DNA of 64,000 bases from UBA4427 sp045106235 (lineage in GTDB: Bacteria; Myxococcota_A; UBA9160; UBA4427). The stretch is taken from the NCBI GenBank assembly GCA_045106235.1, contig JBGCEJ010000011.1, forward strand, positions 124,001 to 188,000, in the 5' to 3' direction. The notes below the pieces were generated by a model. It searched no databases and had not been told where the DNA came from. It was given only the letters and a program-made list of their open reading frames with translations. The position numbers were made by a program, and so were the translations under genes. Of the stretch, positions 35,347 to 44,284 are shown one piece after another (within the stretch, counting starts at the first letter, position 1; each line of letters begins with the position of its first letter).

Positions 35347-36120
35347 ATGATCCGCGCCATCGTCTTTGATCTCTTCGACACGCTGGTCGATCAAAATCAC
35401 GAGCGACTCGCGCCTGTTGAAATCGAGGGGCGGAAAGTCGGTGCGACGACGCCTGCCCTGCATGCTTATCTCAGAGAGCAGAGTGGGCTCGCGCTCTCGC
35501 TGGGTGATTTCGCGGATCGACTTGGGGGTGTCGACGGAGAGCTCCGTAAGGAGACGATCGATCAGGGGATTGAGCTCCCCACGCTCGATCGTTTTACCGC
35601 ACTCGCGACGCATTTAGAATGCGACGAAGTCCTTTCGGTTGCGGCGGGGCTGACAGAGATTCATATGGGTGCGCTGCGAGAGGCTGCGACGACGCCGCTG
35701 CATCATGAGGCGGTTCTTACGACGCTGGCCTCGGAGTACAAGTTAGGCGTGTGTTCCAATTTTACGCACGCGGCCTCGGCTCGGTCCGTGCTCGCGGTGG
35801 ATGGCCTCGATCAGCATATGAGTTCGATTGTGATTTCTGAAGAGATCGGAATCCGCAAGCCGCGTCGTGAAATTTTTGAGGCGGTCATCGACTCTCTCGA
35901 TGTTCCGGCGGGTGAAATCCTTCACGTGGGGGATAGCTTGTCGGCGGATGTCGCGGGTGCGGCGGCGATGGGTATGAAGACGCTCTGGCTCACACGTCAA
36001 ATCCGTGATCCCGAACGGGATTTCGCGAAGTATGCGGGGCCCCGTCCTGATGTTTCGATCGAAGATCTGATGGATTTGCCGGTGACGGCGGCGCGGTTTT
36101 CGTCAATCGGGCGGCGCTAG
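35347..36120 (+). CDS. HAD superfamily hydrolase (subfamily IA)
   Basis: A 257-residue phosphatase-type enzyme. Motif I is FDLFDTLVD (nucleophile is the first Asp, but the general acid place has Phe-Asp spacing typical of the family), motif II is CSNFTHA, motif III Lys is in GIRKPRREIF, and motif IV is HVGDSLSADVAGAAAMGM. A cap domain lies between residues 15 and 100. Members remove phosphate from small metabolites; no substrate is suggested by neighbours. The stop codon TAG shares the palindrome CTAG with the stop codon of apaG on the opposite strand. Confidence 0.85.
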   Translation: MIRAIVFDLFDTLVDQNHERLAPVEIEGRKVGATTPALHAYLREQSGLALSLGDFADRLGGVDGELRKETIDQGIELPTLDRFTALATHLECDEVLSVAAGLTEIHMGALREAATTPLHHEAVLTTLASEYKLGVCSNFTHAASARSVLAVDGLDQHMSSIVISEEIGIRKPRREIFEAVIDSLDVPAGEILHVGDSLSADVAGAAAMGMKTLWLTRQIRDPERDFAKYAGPRPDVSIEDLMDLPVTAARFSSIGRR

Positions 36121-36527
36121 TGAATCGAGCCCGGCTGTATCAATTGGAACAGCGCGACTTCGGCCTCGAAGCCGGTTCCGTCAGCACGCTGCATCTCGAA
36201 GGTTCCCGCCATCGAGCCAAATGGCGTCGGAAGCGGGCAGCCCGAGGTGTATTCAAAGCCCTGGCCGGGCTCGAGTGTGGGCTGTTCGCCGACCACGCCC
36301 GGGCCATGAACTTCTTCGGTATGTCCCGTCCCGTCGACGATCGTCCAGTGGCGGTTGATCAGCTGGACGGTTGTTTCCCCCTCGTTCGAGATACGAATGG
36401 TGTACAAGAAAAACCACCGACTCGCGGGGGGATTGCTGTGTTCGGGGGAGAACTGTGCGCGAACCTGGACGCGGACGCCCTGGGTTTCGGCTTCGGATTG
36501 CGTTTCAAAAAAATCTTCGTCAGACAC
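36117..36527 (-). CDS. apaG: ApaG family protein
   Basis: A 136-residue protein of normal ApaG length, from a GTG start. Recognisable parts are FFLYTIRISNEGETTVQLINRHW, the phosphate-binding glycine-rich motif GPGVVGEQP, and PGQGFEYTSGCPL followed by FGSMAGTFEM. The fold is a fibronectin-III-like beta sandwich known to bind pyrophosphate and, in Salmonella, to affect cobalt tolerance; its general role is unclear. It is convergent with the HAD gene (4-base overlap) and divergent from rsmE. Confidence 0.93.
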   Translation of the reverse strand: MSDEDFFETQSEAETQGVRVQVRAQFSPEHSNPPASRWFFLYTIRISNEGETTVQLINRHWTIVDGTGHTEEVHGPGVVGEQPTLEPGQGFEYTSGCPLPTPFGSMAGTFEMQRADGTGFEAEVALFQLIQPGSIH

Positions 36528-36583
36528 GGCGCAGACGTTAGCAGCCAGCGAGGCAGACAGCGGCGACGGGGAGTCCGACGGTC

Positions 36584-37318
36584 ATGAATTGTTTGCTGAT
36601 CGAGACGGAGGAGTTTGCGTCGGAGGAGCAGGGGGCGGGTTCGGCTGCAGGCCGGGTCCGGATCGAGGGCAGGCGGCGCAAGCATGCCGAGGAGATCCTC
36701 GGGGCGCGAGTTGGGGATACGCTCCGCGTCGGTCTGGTCGATGGACGGATGGGAGAGGGGGAAATCCGGAAACTCGACCCCGATGTCTTGGAAATCGATG
36801 TGGTTCTCGACGAACTCCCGCCGCCGAAGCACGCCTTGCGTTTGATTCTCGCGCTGCCTCGGCCGCCGGTGTTTAAGCGCGTGATCACGACCCTTGCGAG
36901 TCTCGGCGTTGAGGAAGTGATGGTCGTCGGAACGGCGCGGACGGAAAAGAGCTTCTGGCAGAGCCATGTCGTTACGCCGGAAGCGATTCGCGACCGCTTG
37001 CTCCTCGGGCTCGAGCAGGCCCGGGATACGGTTCTGCCGAAGGTGACGATGCATCGCTATTTTGAGCCGCTGGTGGAGGAGGTCCTGCCTACGGCGATCG
37101 AGGGGCGAAGAGCGCTGCTCGCGCATCCAAGCGCGGAGGTGCTCTGTCCCCATGCTCCCGATGGGCCGCTCACACTATTCGTGGGGCCCGAGGGTGGCTT
37201 CGTGGACTACGAAGTGGAACGGCTGTGTTCGATCGGTTTCGAAAAAGTGGGGCTGGGTCCGCGCATCCTGCGCGTTGAACCCGTTATTCCACTCTTGATC
37301 GGCCGGCTGCTCGCGTGA
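36584..37318 (+). CDS. rsmE: 16S rRNA (uracil-1498-N3)-methyltransferase
   Basis: A 244-residue SPOUT methyltransferase that methylates U1498 of 16S rRNA. The N-terminal PUA-like region has RRKHAEEILGARVGDTLRV. The knotted C-terminal domain shows LTLFVGPEGGFVDYEVERL and LGPRILRVEPVIPLLIG, matching the family's GPEGG and LRxET motifs, although the usual Glu-Thr-Ala reads Glu-Pro-Val. It starts 56 bases from the divergent apaG. Its 3' end overlaps the DUF5658 gene on the other strand by 35 bases. Confidence 0.92.
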   Translation: MNCLLIETEEFASEEQGAGSAAGRVRIEGRRRKHAEEILGARVGDTLRVGLVDGRMGEGEIRKLDPDVLEIDVVLDELPPPKHALRLILALPRPPVFKRVITTLASLGVEEVMVVGTARTEKSFWQSHVVTPEAIRDRLLLGLEQARDTVLPKVTMHRYFEPLVEEVLPTAIEGRRALLAHPSAEVLCPHAPDGPLTLFVGPEGGFVDYEVERLCSIGFEKVGLGPRILRVEPVIPLLIGRLLA

Positions 37319-37991
37319 AGGGGGCAGCAGTCGCACGGGTGGTCGCGCTCCCGGGCCGCCAAGCCGCGTGATCGTCTCGCACGGGACTCATCGGAGGAGA
37401 CCCGCTGAATCTTCGGGTCGGCGCGGTTGCCTTACTGGCGGGGGACGTTGGGATCGGCGTTGAAGGGTTGATTTCGATCAACCCCGCTTGGGGATTGAGG
37501 CTCGTCGTCGCCTTCTTCGGGGGCTCGATGTTGAAGTAGAGAATTCCGAAGTGGACGAAGATCAGGACCGAGTAGACGGCGAGGGATGCATAGAGCCCGA
37601 GGCGCGCGAAACGGAAATTCTTGTGGGCGAGCAAGAGGAGAAGCCAGCCGCCGACGACGATGCATTTCTGAATCAGGAACGCGCTCGGGCCGATGTCCAG
37701 GAAGAAATCCATCACGGGATTGGCTTCCTGTCCGCCTCGGTTCAGCCACATCATGGTGAAGAATGCATCGCCCACGTTCAGCAAGAAAATCGTGAGGAGG
37801 AGGATGACGTCGCGTTTCGTGTAGCGATCGACGTAGCTCGAGTGGTCCTCTGCGCGTCGGCCTCTCGTTCGTCGCATCGGCGTGAGAAAGCCGTCCCACG
37901 GCCGCGTGGGTCGACCTCTGCGGTCAGATCTGCGGCGATCATCGCCCCCCGTCCAGTCGCGCTCGGCTGGCGGACGCTCTTCCATGGTCAT
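37284..37991 (-). CDS. DUF5658 family membrane protein
   Basis: A 235-residue protein from ATG 37991 (ATG 37985 also possible). The N-terminal 60 residues are charged, with Arg/Asp runs such as DDRRRSDRRGRP. Then come three to four hydrophobic helices: VILLLTIFLLNVGDAFFTMMW, AFLIQKCIVVGGWLLLLL and LGLYASLAVYSVLIFVHFG. The motif GGQEANPVM after the first helix is typical of DUF5658. Function unknown. The C-terminal 40 residues are low-complexity and run 35 bases into rsmE on the opposite strand. The open frame extends far upstream but lacks coding character before 37991. Confidence 0.75.
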   Translation of the reverse strand: MTMEERPPAERDWTGGDDRRRSDRRGRPTRPWDGFLTPMRRTRGRRAEDHSSYVDRYTKRDVILLLTIFLLNVGDAFFTMMWLNRGGQEANPVMDFFLDIGPSAFLIQKCIVVGGWLLLLLAHKNFRFARLGLYASLAVYSVLIFVHFGILYFNIEPPKKATTSLNPQAGLIEINPSTPIPTSPASKATAPTRRFSGSPPMSPVRDDHAAWRPGSATTRATAAPFTRAAGRSRVE

Positions 37992-38212
37992 CTGGATCTG
38001 CGCCTCAATTGCGCGCGGACGAGTTTCGACTCTGGAGTGCGGAGTGGCATTCGTGCGGTATCGGCCGAATTCGGGCGCGGGCTGAGGCTTGTACGCGGGG
38101 AATTCAGGACAGAATGCGAGGCTGCCTACGCATTGCGTTTCCGTGTGGTGGGGCTGCGTGATGGGGATGCATAACCGGACGCGGGGTGCGGAATGAGCCC
38201 GCCTGAATTCCG

Positions 38213-39619
38213 CTAGAACGGCAAGGTTCTTTCGATGAGCCAGTAGAGGCCGATCCCGCAGAGGACCGCGGCGGAAAGCTCTGTGCCGAACCGGACGGCG
38301 CTCGCGGCAAGAGATCGTCGCGCCAGAATAAGCAGGGGCCAGATCAGTAAAACCACGCCGAGCTGGCCGAGTTCGACCCCTACGTTGAAGCCGAGCAAGG
38401 CGGGGACGAGGCGATCGGTGGGGAGGCTCATCTCCATCAAGATTCCGGCAAAGCCGAAACCATGAACGAGCCCGAAGGCGAAGGTGAGGCAGATTCGAAG
38501 CCAGCCGCCGGATTCGTTTTCGGGCCGGCCAGAGATCAAAGCGAAATAACACGAGGAAAAAATGAGCAGGCCCGCGATCGTCATCAGGGGAAGATCGAGG
38601 ACCCCGGCGAAGGCGGCGATTCCGAGAGCGACCAGGAAGGCTTGAACGACGCGCGGAAGATGTTTCGGTCGGCCTGCGTTTTGCCAGGCGATTTCAACGG
38701 CGACAAGGGCGACCGAAAACGCGATCACGGCTTCGACGGCTGCGGCCCGGGGATGCACCCAACCGAGGACGGCGAGCGCGAGGGTGAGGCTATGGGCGAG
38801 TGTGAAGCCGGTGATGAGTCGGGCGACTTCGCCGAAGCGCGAGGCCAGAAGCAAAAGCCCGAAGACGAAGGCGAGGTGATCCCAACCGCTGAGGATATGC
38901 TCCACGCCAAGCTGGATATAGTCGAGGATTCCGCTGCCTGAATGCTTTGGCTTTTTGCTGCCGTCTTCGCCGACTTCTTGGAGGACGAATTCAGGGGCGG
39001 CCTCGGTCAGAACCTGCTCGCGGAGGCCCGCGCTTGGGCCCGGAATATCGGCTACGTCTCCGTCTTCGCTATGACTTCCTTGAGCGCTGGTGCTCGTGAA
39101 TCGAGCCCGAGCGAAATGCATATGCGAGGGGGCCACATCGAGCAGGATGCGGCTGCGAATGGCGAGGCGCGCGCCCTCGGTCGGGCAGTCGACGCGCCAC
39201 TCGTACCGAACCCAGCCCGCTTCGTCCGGACGCCGGGAGGCCGAGGGGCTTGGCGCACAGGGGCGCTCGTTGGCGAGCATGATGAGGTCCTGAGGGAAGC
39301 TTCGGGCGGGAAGGTCGGGTGCGCCGGGCGGTTGAGCGCCGGGCACGCTGCCAGGGGGTAAGGCTTCGGGGCCCATGCGGCTGAGCTCGAGGAGCTTCAG
39401 GCGAACGCTGACCACCGCACCCTCTGGGTCGACTTCCCAGGACGAGTACGAAACGCTTCGCCCATGGGCGTGCGCAGCGGGGGCAGCCGGGAAAAGGGCG
39501 AGCCAGAGAGCGCAGGCGAGGGCGCACGCGCGGGCGCACGCGCGGGGGAGGCCGCACGCGAGGCGTGCGGCGGTGGGGAGGCGGAATTGAGCAGGGGGAG
39601 CAGCGCTTCTGAGGGGCAT
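38213..39619 (-). CDS. HupE/UreJ family membrane protein with periplasmic N-terminal domain
   Basis: A 468-residue protein. The first 50 residues form an unusually repetitive signal (ACARACALACALWLALFPAAPAAHA) encoded by near-repeats of GCGCACGCGCGG. A soluble beta-rich domain covers about 50-245. The C-terminal 220 residues hold the HupE/UreJ-type transporter with about seven helices and its conserved His motifs: GWDHLAFVFGLLLL, GFTLAHSLTLALA, FGLVHGFGFAG and GFNVGVELGQ. Relatives are secondary nickel/cobalt permeases, but this longer subgroup is not proven to carry metal. No hydrogenase or urease gene is nearby. Confidence 0.83.
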   Translation of the reverse strand: MPLRSAAPPAQFRLPTAARLACGLPRACARACALACALWLALFPAAPAAHAHGRSVSYSSWEVDPEGAVVSVRLKLLELSRMGPEALPPGSVPGAQPPGAPDLPARSFPQDLIMLANERPCAPSPSASRRPDEAGWVRYEWRVDCPTEGARLAIRSRILLDVAPSHMHFARARFTSTSAQGSHSEDGDVADIPGPSAGLREQVLTEAAPEFVLQEVGEDGSKKPKHSGSGILDYIQLGVEHILSGWDHLAFVFGLLLLASRFGEVARLITGFTLAHSLTLALAVLGWVHPRAAAVEAVIAFSVALVAVEIAWQNAGRPKHLPRVVQAFLVALGIAAFAGVLDLPLMTIAGLLIFSSCYFALISGRPENESGGWLRICLTFAFGLVHGFGFAGILMEMSLPTDRLVPALLGFNVGVELGQLGVVLLIWPLLILARRSLAASAVRFGTELSAAVLCGIGLYWLIERTLPF

Positions 39620-39941
39620 CGCTGCAGATCCTAGCGCGTATCCCGGGGGTGATGTCGCTGCAGGTCGCTGGATGATGGCTTTAAGACACGCCTAAAAACC
39701 GACTGTTTTGACGCGGAAAGGCCCTGTCGCGGTCTCTTAAGCGGCTCCGTGGATCAAAAACGACCTGATCTAGACCAAAAATAATTTTGCTATTGCGGAA
39801 ATACAAAGGTGGGCTACATTATGTTTATCGCATCAAAAAAAGCCCGCAGCCAAACGGCCAGCGGGTTTTTCTGCGTCTGGGGCCCAGGTTCGGAAATGTG
39901 GAGAGATGGAGCGGGGGCAGGCTTTCCGGGCCAGGCCGGGC
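39620..39941. other. Intergenic region between the msh operon end and the HupE-like gene
   Basis: About 320 bases, locally AT-rich around 39750-39840. It contains the terminator of the msh operon and presumably the promoter of the minus-strand HupE-like gene. I see no supportable gene; small open frames on both strands here cross the terminator hairpin. Confidence 0.6.
39835..39870 (-). terminator. Rho-independent terminator of the msh pilus operon
   Basis: Stem CCCGC (39843-39847) pairs with GCGGG (39861-39865), with an inner GCC/GGC stem around the loop. On the minus strand it is followed by seven T residues (the A-run at 39835-39841); a T-run on the plus strand makes it potentially bidirectional. 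It lies about 70 bases after the mshP stop. Confidence 0.85.
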
Positions 39942-40376
39942 TCAGAGCACCAAGCTGGCTCGAACTTCTCGGAAGACATAGCCCGGTGAGCCGAGCGTCC
40001 CGTACTGAGCTTGAGATTCGATGACGAGGCTGATCTGTTCGTCCGCCCCTTCGTAGTGGCGGGTCGCGACGCAGGAGACCACAACCGTGAAGCCGCTGAG
40101 GGCACCCTCGGTGAGTGCGAGATTGGTGGTCGCCGCGGGACAGCCGCTGCTCCCGACGGCCTGGTGAATCGCCCATTCGACTCCGCTTCGCGCGGCCCAA
40201 TGGGCTCGTGTTCCCAAGATCGCTGCGGTGGCCCCGCTTTGCTGCAAGCTTGTCAGCCGAAGCATGACGCCCCCGGCGGCTCCGAGGACGACCAGTACCG
40301 CGAGGGCGGCGATCAAGGCAAAGCCGCCGGTTCGGCGGGTGGTCTGATGGGTGGATGTCTTTCTTTCAGGGGGCAT
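39942..40376 (-). CDS. mshP: MSHA biogenesis protein MshP
   Basis: A 144-residue minor-pilin-type protein. ATG 40376 is used because it overlaps the mshO stop by 11 bases. After a short basic leader the membrane helix GFALIAALAVLVVLGAAGGVMLRL begins; the Gly-Phe-Ala start is typical of MshP and PilX-like proteins. Later HWAARSGVEWAI and VSCVATRHYE fit MshP. Two cysteines could form a disulphide. It is the last gene of the operon; no mshQ-like adhesin gene follows before the terminator. Confidence 0.8.
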   Translation of the reverse strand: MPPERKTSTHQTTRRTGGFALIAALAVLVVLGAAGGVMLRLTSLQQSGATAAILGTRAHWAARSGVEWAIHQAVGSSGCPAATTNLALTEGALSGFTVVVSCVATRHYEGADEQISLVIESQAQYGTLGSPGYVFREVRASLVL

Positions 40377-41313
40377 TGAAGACCTGGACCTGCTGCAGAA
40401 GGCGAACTCGTTCGCCTTCCTGTTCCAGCACGATTTCGAGTGTGACGAGACCGGAGCGCGAAGGCGTGCCCGGCGAATAGTCAAACACGCATTGCTCGAC
40501 CAGATCGGTGGTGCGCGCTTGGGTCCCCGCCGAGAGGGGGGCGGCTGCGCGAGCGGTCGGCTGAGCAGCTGCGGCGGCGTAGCCGTCGATGCGCCAAAGC
40601 GTTTCGGTACTTGAGTCGCAGAGATAGGTCACCGGCGTATCCACGAGATAGGCGCGCTGGCTCGGGGAGGCGAGGGGGAATCGATGGGCGACTCCGAGTT
40701 GGAGCTGATCCTCGTCGCTGTCGTCGTTCAAGGTGATCAGCGTTGTGCTCGGCGTAATCGTGCCGGGATTCGATCCCAGAGCGGCATCGCTCCAGACGCT
40801 TGTGCCGGTGGGGTAGATGGCGAGCCGGGTGCCGCCGGGCAAGGCGCTGCCCGGACTGACGCCGAGGTTTTGAAAACGTCCGAGGATATTGAAACGCGTG
40901 TCTCCACCGAAGGAGAGCCAGTCCGTCGCGGCGGTATGGTCCTCTTCGCCGGCGCCGCCGGGATCGTTGATGCCGGGATCGGCGCGGTAGCGGGCGCCAT
41001 CCACCGTATGCAGCAGCTCGAGGACCTGCCCGCCCCCGGCCACGCGGATGCTGTTCGGGAGCGCGCGGCGAAGATCGCGAGTCATGCGGTTCAGCGTGAG
41101 ATCGGCGAGCGCGACGAGCTCGGCGCGTCGGGACACGGCGATATAGCCCTGCATCGGATTGCGGAGGATCTCTGCCAGGCCGACCGAGAGGATGCCGACG
41201 AGCGCGATTACCACGACCAACTCGATGAGGGTGAATCCAGCACGGAGCTGGGCATTCGGCCGCGCGCGCTGAGGCTTCGCCCTTCCTGTCTGCTGCCGGG
41301 GGCGGCGCCTCAT
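40366..41313 (-). CDS. mshO: MSHA biogenesis protein MshO, minor pseudopilin
   Basis: A 315-residue protein with a basic leader and type IV prepilin cleavage site AGFTLIELVVVIALVGIL; processing is expected between Gly and Phe, with Glu5 conserved. Further on, YLVDTPVTYLCDSSTETLWRIDGY is characteristic of MshO. The soluble domain has several Cys residues. Length is similar to Vibrio-type MshO. It overlaps mshD by ATGA and mshP by 11 bases. Probably part of the pilus tip or initiation complex. Confidence 0.87.
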   Translation of the reverse strand: MRRRPRQQTGRAKPQRARPNAQLRAGFTLIELVVVIALVGILSVGLAEILRNPMQGYIAVSRRAELVALADLTLNRMTRDLRRALPNSIRVAGGGQVLELLHTVDGARYRADPGINDPGGAGEEDHTAATDWLSFGGDTRFNILGRFQNLGVSPGSALPGGTRLAIYPTGTSVWSDAALGSNPGTITPSTTLITLNDDSDEDQLQLGVAHRFPLASPSQRAYLVDTPVTYLCDSSTETLWRIDGYAAAAAQPTARAAAPLSAGTQARTTDLVEQCVFDYSPGTPSRSGLVTLEIVLEQEGERVRLLQQVQVFNAP

Positions 41314-41804
41314 CGGCTTGTCCGATAGCCGGAGATCAGGATTGGACGTCCCGTCGGATCCGTAACGCGAACATCGACGCGAAAGAGCTGAGCGGATCCT
41401 GAGAGCGCACCCAGCGCCGCGCTGGAGTCCACGGTCATCTGGATGCGGTAGGCGTCGAGCCCTGAAATGGCATTGCCGCTTTGATCCCTTGCCCCCGCGT
41501 CATCGAGTCCACTGAAATCGCAAATATTGTCGTAGAGACTGCGCGACGCTTCGGGGCTCGGGCAGAGCGTGCCGTCGCTGGGGTCGAGGTAGTTCTTCTG
41601 CAGCGCCTCTTCGAGGTAGGACTCGGCAATCGATACGGCTTGGCGTTCGAGCATGGGGTCGGCGCTCTGTCGCGTGGTTGTATCCACGAGCATCAGCGTG
41701 CCGGTCAGAGAAATCGCCAAAATGACGATGGCCACGACGAGTTCGACGAGGCTCATGCCTGCCGTCCGCCGGATTCGCCGAGCTGGCAAGGCGTTAGGGG
41801 ACAC
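41310..41804 (-). CDS. mshD: MSHA pilin protein MshD, minor pseudopilin
   Basis: A 164-residue protein from a GTG start. The prepilin motif is AGMSLVELVVAIVILAISLTG, with conserved Glu5. The segment RQSADPMLERQAVSIAESYLEEAL matches MshD. The C-terminal domain is a small beta sheet (LFRVDVRVTDPTGRPILISG). It overlaps mshC by 11 bases and mshO by ATGA, so all are one transcript. Role as minor pilin in assembly is inferred from family and operon position. Confidence 0.87.
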   Translation of the reverse strand: MSPNALPARRIRRTAGMSLVELVVAIVILAISLTGTLMLVDTTTRQSADPMLERQAVSIAESYLEEALQKNYLDPSDGTLCPSPEASRSLYDNICDFSGLDDAGARDQSGNAISGLDAYRIQMTVDSSAALGALSGSAQLFRVDVRVTDPTGRPILISGYRTSR

Positions 41805-42297
41805 GGATCAACCCCGTTTCACCGACGGCTTCAAGCGCACGACCGCCGACGGAAAACGTCACATCCGAGACAGCCCCCGCAGACGTCGTCGCTCGCCCAA
41901 GGGCATCGAAAACGAGTGGATCGACAGAGCTAGTCACGCTCACGCCCGCTGGAAGAGAGACCGAGAAGGGAGTCGCTTGGGTGACGGGATCAGCCATATC
42001 CAAGGAGAAGGCGCCGGTTCGGCACGCGGCGCGCTGACGCAAGAGGTAGGTCGTGGTCGCGAAATCAACTTGGACGGGGCAGCCCGAATGCATCGCGATG
42101 CGCTGGGCAAATCGCAAGTCGCTGAGGGTCTGTCGATGTGCCTGGGCGGCATTCATATCCGAAATCGAAAGGAAACGCGGGGCAGCGACCGAGGCGATGA
42201 TGCCGATGATCACAAGTAGAACGACCGCTTCGACGAGGGTGAAGCCCTCGCTTAGAAGCGGTCGTGTGATGTCTCTCTTGCGGCGCGCCATGATCAT
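41794..42297 (-). CDS. mshC: MSHA pilin protein MshC, minor pseudopilin
   Basis: A 167-residue protein. ATG 42297 or 42291 could start it. The prepilin motif is EGFTLVEAVVLLVIIGIIASVAAPRF. The segment RQTLSDLRFAQRIAMHSGCPVQV is typical of MshC/GspH-like minor pilins, and a second Cys in QRAACRTG probably pairs with the first. It lies 37 bases after the major pilin-like gene. Confidence 0.86.
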   Translation of the reverse strand: MIMARRKRDITRPLLSEGFTLVEAVVLLVIIGIIASVAAPRFLSISDMNAAQAHRQTLSDLRFAQRIAMHSGCPVQVDFATTTYLLRQRAACRTGAFSLDMADPVTQATPFSVSLPAGVSVTSSVDPLVFDALGRATTSAGAVSDVTFSVGGRALEAVGETGLIRVP

Positions 42298-42334
42298 GAG
42301 GCCGTGTCCGCCGGAGCTGCGAAGTCAGCGCAGG

Positions 42335-42823
42335 CTACGGGACCGTAATTGCGACGGCGCCCGTGCTGGAGTTGTACGCGATGGATCGACCCGTTTCCGC
42401 GTTGTACGTGAAGGTGCAGGTCGGCGACGCGACGGTCGCTTGGTAGTCCGCTGAGGTATCGGTTGCGATCGACGGGCCGTTAGAGAGGACTGCGCCCCAG
42501 AGTGCGACGCATTCAGCTGCGGTGACCGTTCCGTCGCCGCCTGCTGCGACGGCGTTTTCAGCCCAGCCGGCGTCGTTGAAGCCGACGATGACGCCGCCTT
42601 CGAGCGTGGCGGAGTTGACTGAGGCCGAGGCGCCCTGGGCGACCCATGCCGAATGCGTCAGCGTGATTCCGCTGGCCAAAGCTCCACCAACACCCTCAAC
42701 CGACGCGCTATGGGCATCGCCTGTCAGGTCGACGAAGCGGGGAAGTGCGGTCGCCGCGAGAATGCCGATGATGACAATGACGACGACGAGTTCGATGATC
42801 GTAAAGCCGCTATTGCGTGCCAT
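42335..42823 (-). CDS. Major MSHA-type pilin (MshA/MshB-like)
   Basis: A 162-residue prepilin from ATG 42823 with a GAGGGA ribosome site. The leader is very short (MARNSG), then FTIIELVVVIVIIGILAATALPRF as in type IVa pilins, with Glu5 conserved. The next part, DLTGDAHSASVEGVGGALASGI, matches MshA/MshB. Two Cys residues (VAAECVALW and SPTCTFTYN) would make the usual C-terminal disulphide loop. Only one gene stands where Vibrio has mshB and mshA, so it probably is the structural subunit. The 208-base gap upstream (42824-43031), the largest in the operon, could hold a separate pilin promoter. Confidence 0.88.
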   Translation of the reverse strand: MARNSGFTIIELVVVIVIIGILAATALPRFVDLTGDAHSASVEGVGGALASGITLTHSAWVAQGASASVNSATLEGGVIVGFNDAGWAENAVAAGGDGTVTAAECVALWGAVLSNGPSIATDTSADYQATVASPTCTFTYNAETGRSIAYNSSTGAVAITVP

Positions 42824-43031
42824 GATGAATCCCTCAGTCTTTGCCGCTGATTTCGGAGCGGCCCAATTTGATCTGGTTCTTTCGGGGCTTCCTGTTTGGT
42901 TTGCCCCCTGATACTCGGTTCTTCGGTTCAGCATTTATCTAGCTTTATGATGAAAGTGGAATGAACGTGATCATGAATGCGCTCTCCTGGTTTTGCCCGA
43001 GGGCCTTGTCGGGGAGAAACCGCATGGCCGA

Positions 43032-44261
43032 TCAATTTCGCGCCGCGGAAGCCATCTCCCACATAGGCAGGTAGACGCCCAGAGCGAGGAGGAGGACGAG
43101 CGCGCCGACAAAAATAATCATGATGGGTTCGATGGCTTCGCCGACCTGCTTGAGGTCGTAGTCGACTTCGCGCTCGTAGTAGCCTGCGACCTCGCTGAGC
43201 GAGTCTTCGACGGCACCTGTTTCTTCACCCACGGAGAGCATCTGCATAACAAGCGGTGTGAAAAGTCTGCTCGAGTAGGCCGCTGCGGTCAGTGTGTCGC
43301 CGGACTCGATGTCCTCGCGCATGGATAAGATCTGATCGCCGACGGAGTCGTTGTCGACCGCGCGAGACGCAATGGAAAGGCATTGGGTGATGGGGAGCCC
43401 CGCGGAGAGGGTGATCGCGAGGGTTCTGCAAAAGCGCGCCAGCAAGGCGCGGCGAAGGATGCCACCGATGAGAGGGAGTCGGAGTTGCAGGCCATGCCAA
43501 ATAAGGCGCCCGCTCTCCGTCTTGAGCCATCGCCGAAGGAAGAATGTTCCTACGCCGAGTCCTAAAACTCCGACATGCCAATATTTTGCGGACAATTCAG
43601 AAGAGGTCATCAGGATTTTAGTTGCCCAGGGCAGGTCGGCGCCAAAGCTCGCGAAGAGACCCGCGAAGGGCGGGATCACGAAAACGTTGATGACGCCGAT
43701 GGCGATGCTGATCGAGACCAGAACCATGATCGGGTAACGCAGGGCGCTTTTGATGCGCTTGCGCGTTTCGTCTTCGAGGGTGAGGTATCCGTAGAGTTGT
43801 TCGAAGGACTCTTCGAGCCGCCCCGAACTCTCCCCGATATGCACGATCGAAACGAAGAGGCTGGAGAAGATTTGAGGGTATCGTTGAAGAACGCTTGCGA
43901 GCTCATGTCCCTTCTCGAGCTCGTCGGCGACTTCTCCGACCGTGCGTGAGAATTCGGGATTGCGGAGTGTGCCGGCCAGCCCGCGGAGACCTCGCGTGAT
44001 CGGAACGCCCGCCTTTGTGAGGCTCGCCATCTGTCGGCAGAACATGATGACGTCGGTCAAGCTGATCCGGCGCAAATGGTAAGCGCGGACGAGTTTGTCG
44101 ATGGATTCAGAATTTTCGGCGTGTGCGACGGGCTTGATTCTGAGAGGGATGACGCCCTTGGCCGCGAGCTCGTTGGCGACGGCCGAAGGCGTCGCGGATT
44201 CGAGAGTTCCGTTCGTCATTTCGCCGGAGGCGGTTCGCCCGCTGTACTCAAAGATGGCCAT
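43032..44261 (-). CDS. mshG: MSHA biogenesis protein MshG, inner-membrane platform protein
   Basis: A 409-residue GspF/PilC-family protein with two T2SSF domains. The first carries LTDVIMFCRQMASLTKAGVPI, the second ARFCRTLAITLSAGLPITQCL; each is followed by the family pattern of E-E-G/S-x-G (HIGESSGRLEESF and SVGEETGAVEDSL). Three hydrophobic helices anchor it. It converts ATPase motion into pilin polymerisation at the inner membrane. An AGGAAA site precedes ATG 44261. It lies 23 bases after mshE. Confidence 0.92.
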   Translation of the reverse strand: MAIFEYSGRTASGEMTNGTLESATPSAVANELAAKGVIPLRIKPVAHAENSESIDKLVRAYHLRRISLTDVIMFCRQMASLTKAGVPITRGLRGLAGTLRNPEFSRTVGEVADELEKGHELASVLQRYPQIFSSLFVSIVHIGESSGRLEESFEQLYGYLTLEDETRKRIKSALRYPIMVLVSISIAIGVINVFVIPPFAGLFASFGADLPWATKILMTSSELSAKYWHVGVLGLGVGTFFLRRWLKTESGRLIWHGLQLRLPLIGGILRRALLARFCRTLAITLSAGLPITQCLSIASRAVDNDSVGDQILSMREDIESGDTLTAAAYSSRLFTPLVMQMLSVGEETGAVEDSLSEVAGYYEREVDYDLKQVGEAIEPIMIIFVGALVLLLALGVYLPMWEMASAARN

Positions 44262-44284
44262 GATGCTTTCCTGCGGCTTCTTGG

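Noticed and set aside
37992..38552. Long upstream extension of the DUF5658 frame
   Set aside because: It enters the HupE-like gene on the same strand in another frame, is Arg-rich and has no coding signature; a good ATG exists at 37991.
39787..40024. Small plus-strand frames near the end of the msh operon
   Set aside because: They run through the terminator hairpin and have no ribosome site.
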